Shown: positions 14,226 to 27,171, counted from the first letter of the stretch. The stretch is 64,000 nucleotides of DNA from Onchocerca lupi (GCA_028564675.1 JAOVVO010000045.1:62001-126000); one strand, 5' to 3'. Notes: a model not told the origin generated them from the sequence alone. Translations and numbers: made by a program.

Positions 14226-14632
14226 AAATAAATATATTGATAGATAATCTGCTCGAGACTTGAAGGTCAATTATTGCTTACTTACTATAACCCACTTCAA
14301 TTTTAATATATCCAAAGGAAAATCACTGATGAATTGTAATGTCAAAAATAAAATACAAAATATAAGTAAAAAAAGGTTTGAAACAAACTTTAAATTCTCT
14401 CATTAATTAATCTACAAATTTATTGAATTAACAAATATATTGATAGAGGATTTGCTGTACAACTTCAAAGTCAACTTTTGCTTATTAAAATAGGCTTCAA
14501 TTTTAATAAATCAAAAAAAAAAAAGAGAAATCACTAATGAATTGACAGTTGATGAAAAATAAAACAAAAGAAAAAAGATTTGAAATAAATTGTAATCTCT
14601 CTCATTGGTTTATCTATAAATTTATTGGATTT
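14226..14632. repeat. diverged tandem duplication, two copies of about 200 bp
   Basis: Copy A runs about 14226-14425, copy B about 14428-14632. Shared blocks in the same order are AAATATATTGATAGA, TTGCTTA, CTTCAATTTTAATA, a GAAATCACT-like stretch with TGAATTG, then a GGTTTGAAA/AGATTTGAAA block, CTCTCATT and AAATTTATTG. There is no coding potential. Confidence 0.7.
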
Positions 14633-14699
14633 AAAAGTTTTAAAACGATAAACCATTCTAGTTAGCCAAACAGGATTAAATTTAACGATATTTGTCTTT

Positions 14700-15080
14700 T
14701 TTCAAAGAATTGATCCAGAATAGTTTTATGATAACAAAATATGGGAATTTCTTGGTTTTATGATACTAAATCCAGAGCAGTTTCATGTTTTACGATAATT
14801 TTATGATAATAAATTTATAATAGTTTCATGATAATAAATCCAAAGTAGTTTTATGTTTCCTGATAATTGTGTTATCATATCCAACTGGCAAAATAATTCG
14901 ATCCAAAAATTTATTTTACAGAGTAGAGACAAGCATCCATTCAATCAGATTCATTTTAAATTAAGAAATTAGTATTTGTTTATCATCCATTTAATCTGAC
15001 TCAATTTTAAACTACTGAACTAGTAATTATTTTCCATCGATCTAATTTGACTCATCTATTCAACTAATCTGGCTCAAAGT
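14700..15080. repeat. cluster of short degenerate tandem repeats
   Basis: From about 14700 to 14870 variants of ATCCA(G/A)A(A/G)TAGTTT(T/C)ATG with ATGATAATAAAT recur three to four times. From about 14932 to 15080 variants of CATCCATT(C/T)AATC(A/T)GA(T/C)TCA followed by TTTTAAA and a TAGTA block recur about three times. The copies are unequal in length and not coding. Confidence 0.55.
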
Positions 15081-15225
15081 TTTAACAAGTAGTTGATTGT
15101 TTACAATAATTTTAACTTATTTACATAGCAATGATTCCTTTTATTCGCAAAACTGTTATTGCTATACAAAAGAATCGAAATGTAGAAATCATTTAACCAT
15201 TTAATGGGCTTAAACAAGGCCTTCG

Positions 15226-15276
15226 AACCGGTCGGTCGGTTGGGCGGTCGAGCGGTTGGTTGGTCGATCGGTCGGC
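15226..15276. repeat. GGTC/GGTT-rich simple repeat
   Basis: About 50 bases built from GGTCG, GGTTG and GGCGG words (AACCGGTCGGTCGGTTGGGC and onward). It is strikingly GC-rich against AT-rich surroundings. No gene is attached to it. Confidence 0.7.
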
Positions 15277-18200
15277 ATCGTTTCAGATTTTTGAAACAAA
15301 TTGGCGTTGTTTTGTTGTTGGGAAAATGGATGGATGGGAATAAATCGACTACTTACTAATGGTATTTCCCAAAATTAGATAGTATGGATGAGCGGTGTAC
15401 CTCTTTTCTTCGGAAAGGTTGCCATCAATAGTTCCGAACAAAAGCTCGTCTTACCTTTCTAATCACCTCATTTCTTTCAACCTCTTTCATTTCCCGGTCG
15501 CACATCAATCGCAACTTCTTCAAAGAACTTGTTTCTCTTCAGTATTGAAGTTGATCTATAGAAGAGAAGACAACAAACAGTTTTGGAAGATTTTTTAATT
15601 GTTAAAATAAATTCAATAAAAACTTGAAATTAAAAAAAAAAAGAATTAGCTTTGAATAAATTGCCATCATTAAGATTGAAGGAAGAAAAATACTATAAGG
15701 AAGCAATTCCTTTAAATGCAAATATTGATTTTAAATGTCTTTTTCTTTTAATTTCAAAAAAAGTAGCAATCGATAATTTGTTCTCGTTGGTCCTTTCTGT
15801 GCGCAATAAAAATTATTTGAAATTACATCTAATCATTTACATTAATTAAACTTTTACTAGCTTTTATAATTTTAAGTGCTTTTAAATACTTGTCTGGAAA
15901 ACACATAATGTTTGAATTCTGGAAAGGCTGAATTTGGAAAGAGAAGTGAATTTTAGATGTCTTCAAAATAAATTTAGGAAGACAGGGCAATAATTGAATT
16001 CGACCGAAATTAAATGGAATATTTTTGAAGAATTTTTTTGAAGTATTTGTCTTACAGTTGAAATACCTTTAATCCCTAAAATTCTTATAATTCTTACAAT
16101 TGAATTTTATTCTATTTTAAACCATTAAAAAATCTAATTATGGATGATTTATTGGGGATATTAGATAGTTTTCCGGAATGGTCAAAACTATATATTGAGG
16201 ACTGCTTAGTCTTAGAGATTTAAAATGGAACAAAATTCAATTCCATGAATTTTCAAATCAACCTTAATTAATTTTATAAATTTTGATCAATTAGATCTGA
16301 AATTTCTCCGCCAAATTTCCCATGAATTCGCATCATTTTATGAATTTAATTTCTTAGAATCAAATTTTATGCAGAATTAAATATTCAACAAGAAGTTATC
16401 AGTACAATTCATGATTATAAAAGACATTTCATGAGAAGTAAAGAAAAATCTTTTTTAATTATCGCGATTTGTTTGTAGCTTTAATTCTAACCTCTTCTTG
16501 TCAACAGATCTTTAAGTTTTCAATTTAAATATAATAGCTTTGTGAATCATTTTTAATTTTTTTGATTTTTTAAGTGAAGAAAATTTGTGAAATGACCTTC
16601 TCACACAAAAGGGTCATTTATCAAAATTTTTTTTGATACAAAGAAATGCAACATTTCAAGAAATTCGTGCAAATCAAAAAAGTCATTTCGGAATTCATTT
16701 TTATAAGTACTAAAAAACTGAATTTTAAAATAATTTTTCTATGATTTCCAATTTTTATTCTTCAAAAGTATGATTTAATCAAAGCTATCTCTCATTTCGA
16801 TAACCATTATCATTTCACTGAAAATAAGTTATATAAAAATAATTCACTGAAAAACAAATATCAGTCATTTCGATAATAAAGTAGTCATCTTCTTAAGATC
16901 ATCATCATAAAAATGTTTATTTATGTATTTCTGTCAAGCAAAGTGATTGGCCTAGTTGGCCTGGTTGTTTGATTTAGCGGAAATAATTAAGTTGCAATAT
17001 TAATGAAGATAGTTTAGTGTTTTATGTAAGTATTTGTCGAAATACAATTTGAAGATTGACAAGTAAAATAAAAATTGAAATTTATAAAATGTTTAAATGA
17101 ATTGCTTTTGTACCACAGTATTTCGTTCTTCATAATACTTAAATGTTTGCACTTTATTATTATATTTCAAATTACTTTATTCCAAAAAAAAAAAAAGAAA
17201 TGAAGTTTTTTAGAATTTGATTGACGAAATTGTTCGGATTGCTTGAATTTGAATTATGCAAATCTTTTGTATTTAAATTGCAGTTATGGCCTATTGTATT
17301 ACTTGCAGATGTCTACCAAGAATACTGCAGATGCAATCTGCATGTTAAAACAAGTAATATTTAGTTAATTTCAGAATATAACCTATTATAAAATGGAAGA
17401 GTTATCTTAATCAATAAAAAGAATCCAATTCTCAACCCAATAGATTTTCGATTTCCGTAATTTATTGATTCCCCAAGCGCCAAGTGACATAATTTAAAAA
17501 CGAAGAGATTTGACCTCTATAAAATGATAAATCGATTTCCGAAATACTGTGGTACTTTGAAATAACTGTCCTAGAATGAATTTCTGATATTCTGATATAT
17601 TTCTGATATGGGAAAAGTTTTAATTCATGTGAAATCTGAAGACAAACATAACATATTCATCGTTTCATTTAATTTAATTCAATTCAATTTTAATTGTACA
17701 CAAATAATGTCGAGATCAATGTGATGTTTAATTGTTATTCAAGCTTTTTTCCGGAAAGATTACTTTTCTGATTTACTTTTTACGAAATGACGATTATAAA
17801 GACAATGATCAGGAAAAATTGAAAGATAACACGGAGTGGGACTCATCCAGTTGTCCTTTCCGGAAAGAATAAATAATGAACTGATAAAGTGATAAATGAT
17901 GAACAGATGATTTATGAATAGACATGAGAGAAACAAGAAAATTTGAGAATCTTCAAATGCTCAAAACTATTGATATTTTAGATCTAAATATTTTGAATAA
18001 TTTTAAAAGTTGAAAGATTAGAAGTTAAAATAATTTTGAAAACTTTGATAATTTTAAACAATATCCTTAAGGGTTTAAAATCGATTTATTCAAGTATTGA
18101 AAATAAATGTCTTTAAACTGTTAATAAGAAATTGCGGAAAAAGCTTAATTATACTTAATTAAGTATATTGTGCTTAATTATTTAGACAGAAAGTTTTAAA

Positions 18201-19315
18201 TCCTAAAATTGATTTAAGCAATCAAGATTTCCATTTTGTTGTTTAAATTAGTTTTAGAATTTCATGCACATATATACAATTTGTTATTATCAACAAGAGA
18301 AACAGAATCAGAATAATACTTACAAATAAGTAAATCTACAGATAGAATCAGTGTTTGAATCAAAAAACAGGATCTCTACATGTTATCAGTTATCTTGGTA
18401 CGTTATCATTTTAGAGAAGCACGTCAAAATGAATATTTTAGCAATATCAGAGTCAATAAAAAAGAAGATGACGAAGAGAAAATTGAGCTTTTCAAAAATT
18501 CATGCAATTATCAACAAAATCATTTGTTATTGATAATGGATAATGTTTCGTTATCAGATTTCGGATATCCTAATGAACTGTTTTCACTGCTACTCGACTT
18601 GATTGACTGATTTGACTTACATACCAACAAATACTCTGCAAATATTATCATACTCCTCGATATTTTTCAAAATACATAACTCAGCTTCAGAGCTTGTTAA
18701 TTAATTACTCTCAAAGTTCAGAGAAATCCAATTGCTTTATGATGATAGTTGAACATCAAAAAGTTGGAAATGGAAAAAAAGTTTAAAATAAATTCAAATA
18801 TGAGCAGATGATAACACTTCGCTTAGAAATGCAAATATCTTTTGTTTAACTAACTTTTACGATGAAATAAATTACTTGAAAAATCGGTTGCTATAATTAT
18901 ATCAGCAACAACTTAGTATTAAAATTCAAAAATGATACCATTTTGATAATGATTTCACAGCACAGGCAGTGATATACACTTACATCAGTTATTTATTCAC
19001 TTTTTCTAATGGGCCATAGAAAAGATAGCAAAGATAAGAATGAATTTTAATGTTAAAGAATTTTAATACTAAATTTTACTATGAATTTTAATATTGGAGA
19101 TTCAAACTAATTTTCAATGCTTCTATATGATCGAATCCTGAATTTACATGTGAATTGCAAGATTTTCGCTATTTATTATTTTATTTAAAAGTTTATCATT
19201 CGTCGAGAGACGTTTCTAAATCGAATAAATGCAAGTGTATGAAATAAAACATACTCAAAAACTTATAAGCAAAAATTGATTTAATTTTTATCGTTATTAA
19301 ATTGAAAAATTTGCG

Positions 19316-22300
19316 TTAAATGCTGCAAATATTACCATCTTTCCTGCGATTGTTATCCTCATCACCGTTACTTCTATCACCAGCATTGTTATCATCCTTT
19401 AATTTTGATAATTTTTCTTCAACTTTCTTCAGTATATTTATTTCTTTTTCGTCATTTCCGCCATTTAATAATGATTCCATCGACGGTTGTTTACTTAAAA
19501 CACAGGTTGTTCCATTTTCTATTGAAAAATTGCCACCTTTGGTTACGCGTACAATCGTTAAACTTGATTTACTATCTTTCCTTTCCCTATAAATATCATC
19601 ATTTAATTGGAACTAGTTTTTTTCATACTCTCAAATGTCACACACTTTATTTCTTTCAATTACAGTAATTTACCAAGCTAATAATAACTTAATACAAGTC
19701 ATTGTTAAGTTGGTAGGTTATTGTAAGCGAAAGACTTAAATAATTGTGTGAATTAAATAAATGCTTCGATGATATTGGTTGATAAGAAATATTGGAAATT
19801 TAATAAAATTTAAGCAAGCTAAAACGATACATTATCGATTATTAGATGATCAAACATTGATCGATTGTATAGAGTTTAGTAAATTAAGAGTGATTTTATT
19901 GTGATTTTTAAAAGTTAGTCAACAGAGAAATCAGCAATATGTAGTGTAGTAAGAAAAATTTGTCTTCTTCTAATTGTAATGATAAGTTAACAAATTGCAC
20001 CCAAAATTATCATAAACATTATCATTAATTATCATAAACAAAGAACTTACCGACCAAACTGTCCGCTAGCGATTACTTTGCGACTAGGCCTATCCATTTT
20101 AATAATTTGCATAATAAATTTCCCGACTTCTTCCAAATCATATTCATAACTGAAGTTTTTATGCTATATTAGTACAAAAGAATGAGAATTCAAAACTGCA
20201 AAGTTTGAGAACAGGCTGAAGACGTTTCGTCCCACAATTCCTCCAATCATTCGTTTTACGGAATGTAGCTGCAAACGACGATTGACAGGTTTTTTAGTTA
20301 TTTTTTAAATTCTTATAATTCAGATTTTTCTTCTCCTAAAAATGCAAAACCCATTTCTTGAGAAAAATTTGGATTTCAAGAAATTATTGCTAAAACTAAC
20401 TTAGCAGGATTGATTCCAAGTAATAGATGAGTAATGAATGCAACTGCTCGAAGACCACAAGACCAACAATCATTTTGAGTACTTAAACCTGTTTCAACTG
20501 CAATTTCGACCAGTTCATCATCCTGATATAAGTGCCCAAACATCGTTAAAATCTGTTCACGAACACTGTCATTGAGCTAAAAGTTAACTTTTTCTTTTTA
20601 TTTATCGATCGATAAGGTCTTTACATTAATATTATTGAAAATTAAAAATCTTCATTTTTTTTTGCTTTTTTTTTCTTTTTTTCCAAAATGCAATGCTAAT
20701 GAATAAATCTTCTTTGATATCAAATTACCTCCGAATTTTGAATTTGAAAATCCAATGGATTCATGGAGAACTCTGGTCTCGAAGTTTTCGAAATGATACA
20801 TAAGTGCGTTTTAATCCTTTCAGTTGTATTTTTTGTTTAAAAGAAAGAATAAAAGGAATCCGGAAATTCCGAACAAACCGTTTCACGAACGGAATCTTGA
20901 TGCGGTACAATAGGATCATAAACCATAATACGTTTCGGATTGAGCTTATTCCGGAATAGCACCAAATAATGTGCACGACAATGATCATAGATTATTTGAC
21001 ATATATTTTTATCACCTTTTATCAAATTTTTTATTGCATTCGGCTCCAACTGGAAAAAAGCATTCTATCAAGAAAAACAACTTTAAAAAACTATTGATAT
21101 AACTGATAATAAGCCATTTGTTTAGTTAGATTTATTTTAATCAAATTAAAATAATAAATACTTAATTATGGATCTTCTGCTAAAAATTTGATTGTAAAAT
21201 AGAAGTGATCTATTGAATATAACGATAGATCAAACATCCAATTCAAATTGCTGCAAAATCGCTAATAAACATTTTGTAAATTCTTTTTGTTTTTCTAAAT
21301 TTTTTGGATACATATATCAATTGTGACAATATTTTCACTAATTTATTCCTTTTCGTTACACAATACAATTTTTATGTGAGCAGTTTAGATTAAATAATTC
21401 AAATTGTATAAATTTAAATTTTATTTCAAATTCTATTTCAAATTTATATATTTGATATCGAAATCTTACTGCCGCCTAATAATGAGAAACTGAATGTAAG
21501 AAATTATAATTGGACCTGAGTTAATCTAATTCAAATTATCTACCAATTGATAATTAAACCAATTAAAATTTTTATATTTAAACTGGTGAACATTAAAACT
21601 GACTAAAATATACTGCATGGCAAGCATTCCATCAACTTCCCGGTTGACACTTTCCTGTAATTTATCACAATAAGCATCAATTATATCATCCGTTAATCGT
21701 TCGCCCATTCGTATCTGGAAAATTCATCTTAATAACAGTTAAGTGATTCCGAATGCTCAGATTCCGAATCGTTTTCAGAAAGCAGATATTTTTCCATTTC
21801 CGACATGCTTTCAATCACTGATAGGTGCAATTTATTCACTGATAAGTGCGATAGATACAATTAAGGTAATTTATGCAATTTAATACTGCTATTACATCTA
21901 ATTACTAATTTCGAATTTCCCATCAACTTAGAATGATTGCAAAATCGGAAAGCACATCCATTCTTATTTCGCAAAACCGATTTTTTCTTTTTTTTTTGTA
22001 GCAGTAGCAATAAATTAAATTATTTTCTAATTTAAATCTTACGAAAAATTGGATTTGAAAAATCGTAATGAATTTAAAATTTGGTATTTTATTATTGAGT
22101 ACTTTTTTTCAGCATATTTATTTTTGATAATTTATATCAAATATGCATATTTTTTAATTGAATGATACTAATCTCTTTTCATATTAACTATTAAAATAGA
22201 AAGTATTTCTTAGTTTGATATCTTTCTTTTCAGCTTCTATTTTCTTGAATATTATCAAATTTTTAACGCTAACATTCATATTTTTGAAATTCTCTTCTAA

Positions 22301-22782
22301 ATTTTGTTTCTCATCAGATGTAGCTAGCGGTTCAGCTGTATCGTTGTCGCTGATATCACTTTCAGCATTTTTGAATTCACCAATGTCCAATTTTTCAGAT
22401 TTCCTCGGAAATGATGCTAGTTCTGTTTCTTCATCTATTTCCACTTCATCCGTATCCTCGAGAGTTAAAGCGTTTTGCTCACTTAATTTAGAAATGTGAT
22501 TCGTTGAGCTTATCGGCTTATCACTTCCTAAAAACCAGTAATCTTGAAATATCATTGATAAGATAAAATTTCACTTGACATTGTTAACATTTATAATTAT
22601 TTCAGTAGAAATTCTTATAAAGCCATGAAAAAGATACAAAATTCGTGCATGGCATAAATTGAAAAAATGCTGAAATATATTTGGATGTTTTGTGAATGAC
22701 ATTAATAAACTTGAAAACTTAGAAAAGTTGATTTTAGAATGGAAAATAATCGATAGATACCACTGCCTCGATTGAGACCCAT
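19316..22782 (-). CDS. Ulp1/C48-like cysteine protease (diverged, probably SUMO/Ub-like protease fold)
   Basis: The likely role is hydrolysis of ubiquitin-like conjugates; the substrate is unknown. Minus-strand exons, 5' to 3': 22782-22761 (MGLNRGS), 22527-22274 (acidic Ser/Asp/Glu region), 21714-21592, 21049 to 20891 or 20879, probably one near 20822-20729, 20576-20401, 20149-20051, 19586-19316 (stop). Signature parts in family order are a helix with LTDDIIDAYCDKLQ, then a His motif (CRAHYLVLF), an Asp motif (RIMVYDP) and TQNDCWSCGLRAVAF. The last matches the Gln...CG active-site segment of C48 peptidases, with the catalytic Cys in WSCG. The C-terminal tail is charged and low in complexity. 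The junction around 20.8-20.9 kb is not phase-resolved. A short intermediate exon near 21741-21820 (MSEMEKYLLSENDSE) is possible but unproven. Assignment rests on motif order only. Confidence 0.65.
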
Positions 22783-23807
22783 TGTTGTTAATATTGCAAC
22801 AAACTGTTGAATAACAGTGCAAAATAATTAATTGAAAATTTCCGTCGCCAAAATATCTAAATAAACTTTTTATTGAAAAAGCTTCTTGATCGCAATACCT
22901 CCCCGGAATATTCGCGTTTTGACAATTTATTGTGATTTTAACAAATGATATGATCAGGTAAGTGATATGATTACGACCTCCCGATAATCACGAATTAAAA
23001 CAATAAAAACAGATGACAATTTCAGATCTATTTATCTCTTTTTTCAGTTAAAATAATTTGAATGCAATCGATCAAAACGTGTAAACGAAAAATCTTTAGT
23101 TTAAATTTGATTCAATTAAATTTTCCAATCTGTAACAACTTTTTGTGAAAACAAGCAAAATTTTTCTTTTTGGAATTCAAAATCACAATAATTTTTAAAC
23201 GTTCTGAATTTGAATTTTAGCTTAAAGAATGTATAGTTTCTTTAAGAAGAAAAAGGAGAAATTGAAATGAAGAAATATTTTCGTAAATTGTCGATATGTA
23301 AAAGATGGGTATCGAACATTTCTTGGTTTTTAGATAAAGAAAAAATTGGTGTATTAAATTTCTTTTTTGAATGTTCAAAGAATTTCAAACTTTCATAAAT
23401 GACGGAAAAAGTTTGTTTATAGCGTGAAATTCCAGCAAAAGAACAATAATAATTCCGATTAATTCCAGGATAGTAAATTTTGCAAAAAAAAAGAAAAAAA
23501 CGATTGATCGGAACTCTTTATAAGTTGCATTCCAATCTTGATCTCTTGATCCAAATATTGATCATTTACAATCACATCCATGAATATAATACAAATGAAC
23601 AAATTTCGCTAAAAATCTCAATAAATTACTATTTTAGGTTGTAATACACGATCGATTTTAGATAAAAATCGGTCATTGACATAAAAGATAGGTTGACCCG
23701 ATCCTACCGTTAAATTGAATGAAATCTTTCAATCATTTCCATCCATCCATTTCCTCCTGCCTACCAAACGAGAATATTTGTAGATCAAAATTGAATTCAA
23801 GCAGATT
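22783..23807. other. intergenic region between divergent C48-like protease and Warthog genes
   Basis: About 1 kb separates the two outward-facing start codons (22782 on -, 23808 on +). It therefore probably carries both promoters. I see no coding exon, repeat or clear motif apart from A/T runs. A possible trans-splice acceptor (GCAG, ending at 23804) lies three bases before the Warthog ATG. Confidence 0.55.
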
Positions 23808-26800
23808 ATGCTGTCTTTATTTTCACTATTTTTGCTTATCATATCACAGAATTTACATACCTTTGCTTCATATTGTGGTGAAGATGCCATTCCATTCAGT
23901 TTACAAGTAATTTTTTTTATATGAATTTTAAATTTTAAATTAAAAATTCAAAATTAGCAACTATTTTTTTCTGTCGAAGAAAATCGATCAAATAATTATC
24001 TCGTAGATTCGGTTTTCTTTTCAATAGAAAAAGCTTAATGGTGCAAACTTTAATTGGCTTAATTGAAATTTTAACATTTTTTAAATTAAATTTTAATTCT
24101 ATTAAATGTAAGCATTCTTTATTACCAGTAAATAATTTTACTCATATTATTCACTTACTGGTAGGCACGGTTTCTTTGAATTAAAAGGAAACTTATTTCG
24201 AAATTTTAAATTACGTTACAGACATTGATGAGTGGACAACCTGTACTTGGATGTGCACGACCGTCATGTTTCGGTTGGGGTAGCAAAACGGATAAAGGTG
24301 CTCGGTTTTACCGGTTCGTTATTGACTCCAGAAATGCTTAAATTTAATTCCTTTTTGAAAATTCTTTCTTTTTTATATTCAGAAAATTACATTTCGAATG
24401 GATTTGCTAAATTATTTAAATTATTCAATCGAAATTTGCAGGATAAACAAGAAAAGTGATGGATTTATGCGTGATAGTGATCTCAAGAAATACGATAAAA
24501 TAAAGATAGCGGCACGAGAATCGCAGCTAGCTGTTCGTTTTATCAGCTCATAATTTGCAATCAGTAAAGTAATTCTGCATGCAAAAACACTATCTGAATA
24601 GGATACTGCAAATGCAATTCTGCAGTTTCATGATATTTAAAGCAAAGTGTTACTGAAATTAAATTTCGAAAATCAGAGAGCAAAATACGGATGATGGGGA
24701 AAAAAATTGTTTAAATAAGAGCGTTCAGATTGAACAAATCAACAATTCACGAATGTAATGATTTAAAAAAAATTGAGATGTTTTTATCCAAGAAAAATTT
24801 CGGAATTTAAAAATTCTAGCAAAAAAATTGGTTAATCTAGTTTCGCAACAATCAATTATGATCGAAGAACAATTTTGTTTTTAAAGATATTTTTTTTTTT
24901 AATTTTAGAATCTTTAAGAGTTCAATTTCAGATTTGTGAAAAAAACTATTCCAGTTTATCGTGTGATGAGAATACACAATGGGTTGGAGGATTATCACCT
25001 TCATCCAATATTACTGCAACACCGTAAAGTTTTAAAGTTTCTTTCCTTGGATATTTTATCAAAAATTTGAAGAAAGACGAAATGCGCCTTATTTAGTCTT
25101 TTTAAAAAGATATAAAAATAGATAACAAATAGACTAAGCCTAAATTTGATTATTCGACAATTAATTCAGATGTGAATGCCAAAAAATATGGAAAATGATA
25201 ACATCTTTTCGTGAATTTGATAAAATTCATTTAAATAGTTGTAAAAATTATATTTTTAGACTTCGCTTGCAATGCTGTACATATGATAAGTTGAAAAATT
25301 CGTGGGACCGCGGAATTGCGGATGTCGGTCCGGGACAAATTGTTGTTGGTGGTGAGGTATTGCATGGTGAACGACAGTATGCATTCGATTACATTGCTAA
25401 TATAAAAAAATATTTCAAAGAGAATGGAAGGTAAGAGAAACTGATGATAGTGAATACCGGAAATCGTTATCCGAAAATCATTTATGGTAGAATACCGGTC
25501 GTTTTCCGGAAGTCATTTGTGATACATGTCAAATCATAAATCAAAGATAATTGTTTATTAAATATAATATTTTCATAATAGTAATATGCTCAAAACTTGT
25601 AGAAATCGATCAAATCTGATTATTACTGGTGGAGAAATTATCACAAACAATCAAATTAGCTAATTAAAGTAAGATTGGAGCATTTATATCGTAATTAAAG
25701 ATTAATTAACAACAATTGTTGCAGTGTAGCATACAGTGTGGCAATTCGACGATTTTGGTGTCTTCCATATTTGACAAAATCCGAACTTTACGGCAAGTAA
25801 CAATATGTTTGCATAACTGTTGGATTCTTCCGATTCTGCTTTAGTCTTTTTTTTTTTTTTTTTTTTCATTTAATCATACGAAAATTTTTGAAGAATTTGG
25901 GTCTTAATATTACCAATGTTTCATGTTTTAAATTTAATTAAATATTAAGCAAGTAATTATCATACAATCAATATTCAATGATCTATTTTATTGAAGCAAC
26001 TAGAGAACTAATCAGTGAACCTATTCCGTCTAAGCTTTGATGACAGAAAATTGAATAATGCACTGATAACATGTTGATTAAATCATTCCTTCAAATATGT
26101 CATTTTTTTAGTAGAAGAAAATATTCTTCCATTTCTTCTGGATAGAATGGCAATAAATGATAAATCGAATACACAAGAGATAAAAGAGATAAATCTCGAA
26201 CCATTTCAACCACAGGTTATATTCTCAAATTGATAATACTTTATAAAAAAAAAATTAAATTCTGGGCTTCCTTTTCAATTTTCAAAAATTTCACAATTTC
26301 GGAATTGTATTTTTTTACTCAGTTTAATTTGAAATCAATTTTTGAATAGTAATTTGACAAATTCCGGTAATTTGGTTAAATCAAATGCAGCTTTGGAGGA
26401 AAAGTTATTATTTTATTGCAGTTTGGTGATAAAAATATTGCGCCGACCAGTTCTATGAAACAGATTGTTCCTTCAAGAAACTTCCACTCAGGTATCCTTT
26501 GCTATTTAAAATTAATTTTAATTATTTAAGTGTTTTTTGAAAAAAAAAAACTGTAACCAAAACAAGGGTAAAATAATTTTATTGGCGCTGACCTGAAGAG
26601 AAATTATGTTTGCAGCATAATGAATAAATTAAAACTTTATTTAGATACCTCGAACCGAAATTTGCAACCGATCCAGTTTATCGATGGTACAGCTGGCGTA
26701 AACAATTATGCAAATTTACCGGAAGATTCTCGACTTCCTTCACCGCTTCATTCCAGTTTACCCATTTCACCAATTAAGGATTTCACATCTACCGTACCTC

Positions 26801-27171
26801 CTGCTTCTGTAAACCACCAGCAATCAATAGTACCTTTCATCCATGATACCAATCAACAACCAAACACCTTAGCTGCTCAACCTGAACAATTTCCTACAAT
26901 GAAACAACAAGCTCAACAAGTACCACAACAGTTCCCTATGAAACAACAAATTCAGCATGCTCCACAGCAACCTGTCATGTCGCAGCAACAACATGAAACG
27001 TCATCATCCCCTCTATCGCAAGGAAATTCGCAAATATCGCAACATCAACCGCAATTTTCGCAACCAGAACCGCAAAACATGCAGTCAATTTTATTTAAAC
27101 CTGCGTTAACGAAACCTTCTCAATTTCCAACATTCCCATCATTTGATCAATCTGCTTTTTCTTTCTCATGA
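23808..27171 (+). CDS. secreted Hedgehog-related protein, Warthog (Wart-domain) type, Gln/Pro-rich tail, no Hint domain seen
   Basis: A predicted secreted, nematode-specific signalling or matrix-associated protein. Exons: 23808-23906, 24222-24313, 24442-24532, 24932-25023, 25170-25430, 25725-25796, about 26119-26215, 26423-26491, about 26641-27171. Exon 1 encodes a signal peptide (MLSLFSLFLLIISQNLHTFA) followed by YCGEDAIPFSLQ. The Wart domain follows: GQPVLGCARPSCFGW, FYRINKKSDGFMRDSD, CEKNYSSLSC...WVGGLSP, CECQKIW, LRLQCCTYDKL, DRGIADVGPGQIVVGGEV, ERQYAFDYIANI, VAYSVAIRRFWCLPY, with many conserved Cys. The tail of about 170 aa is rich in Gln, Pro and Ser and ends FSFS. The Hog/Hint autoprocessing domain of some Warthog proteins is not visible up to the stop. 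Phases agree through exon 6; the junctions of the last three exons are less certain. AATAAA at 27251. Confidence 0.78.

Larger units (their letters stand above)
12265..19315. other. 7-kb gene desert between the ZIC gene and the C48-like protease gene
   Basis: The first 460 bases hold the 3' UTR of the ZIC gene, with AATAAA at 12667 and 12725. Beyond that I see no convincing exon. The open frames are short, low in complexity and lack recognisable domains (for example 15652-15849 and 18380-18610 on +). The region 13.9-15.3 kb is dense in diverged local duplications, and a short GGTC-rich patch sits at 15226-15276. The desert may hold regulatory DNA of the neighbouring developmental gene; that is inference. 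Confidence 0.6.

Noticed and set aside
15652..15849. Plus-strand open frame of 65 codons rich in Leu/Lys/Ile
   Set aside because: Composition mirrors the AT-rich background; no splice context or family match.
18380..18610. Plus-strand open frame of 76 codons in the gene desert
   Set aside because: No recognisable domain, no supporting neighbouring exons, AT-rich codon content typical of chance frames here.
19320..19668. Plus-strand Ser/Leu/Phe-rich open frames
   Set aside because: They are antisense shadows of the last exon of the minus-strand C48-like gene, whose frame is phase-consistent with its upstream exon.
22215..22499. Plus-strand Ser/Phe-rich open frame of 94 codons
   Set aside because: Shadow of the acidic second exon of the C48-like gene on the opposite strand.
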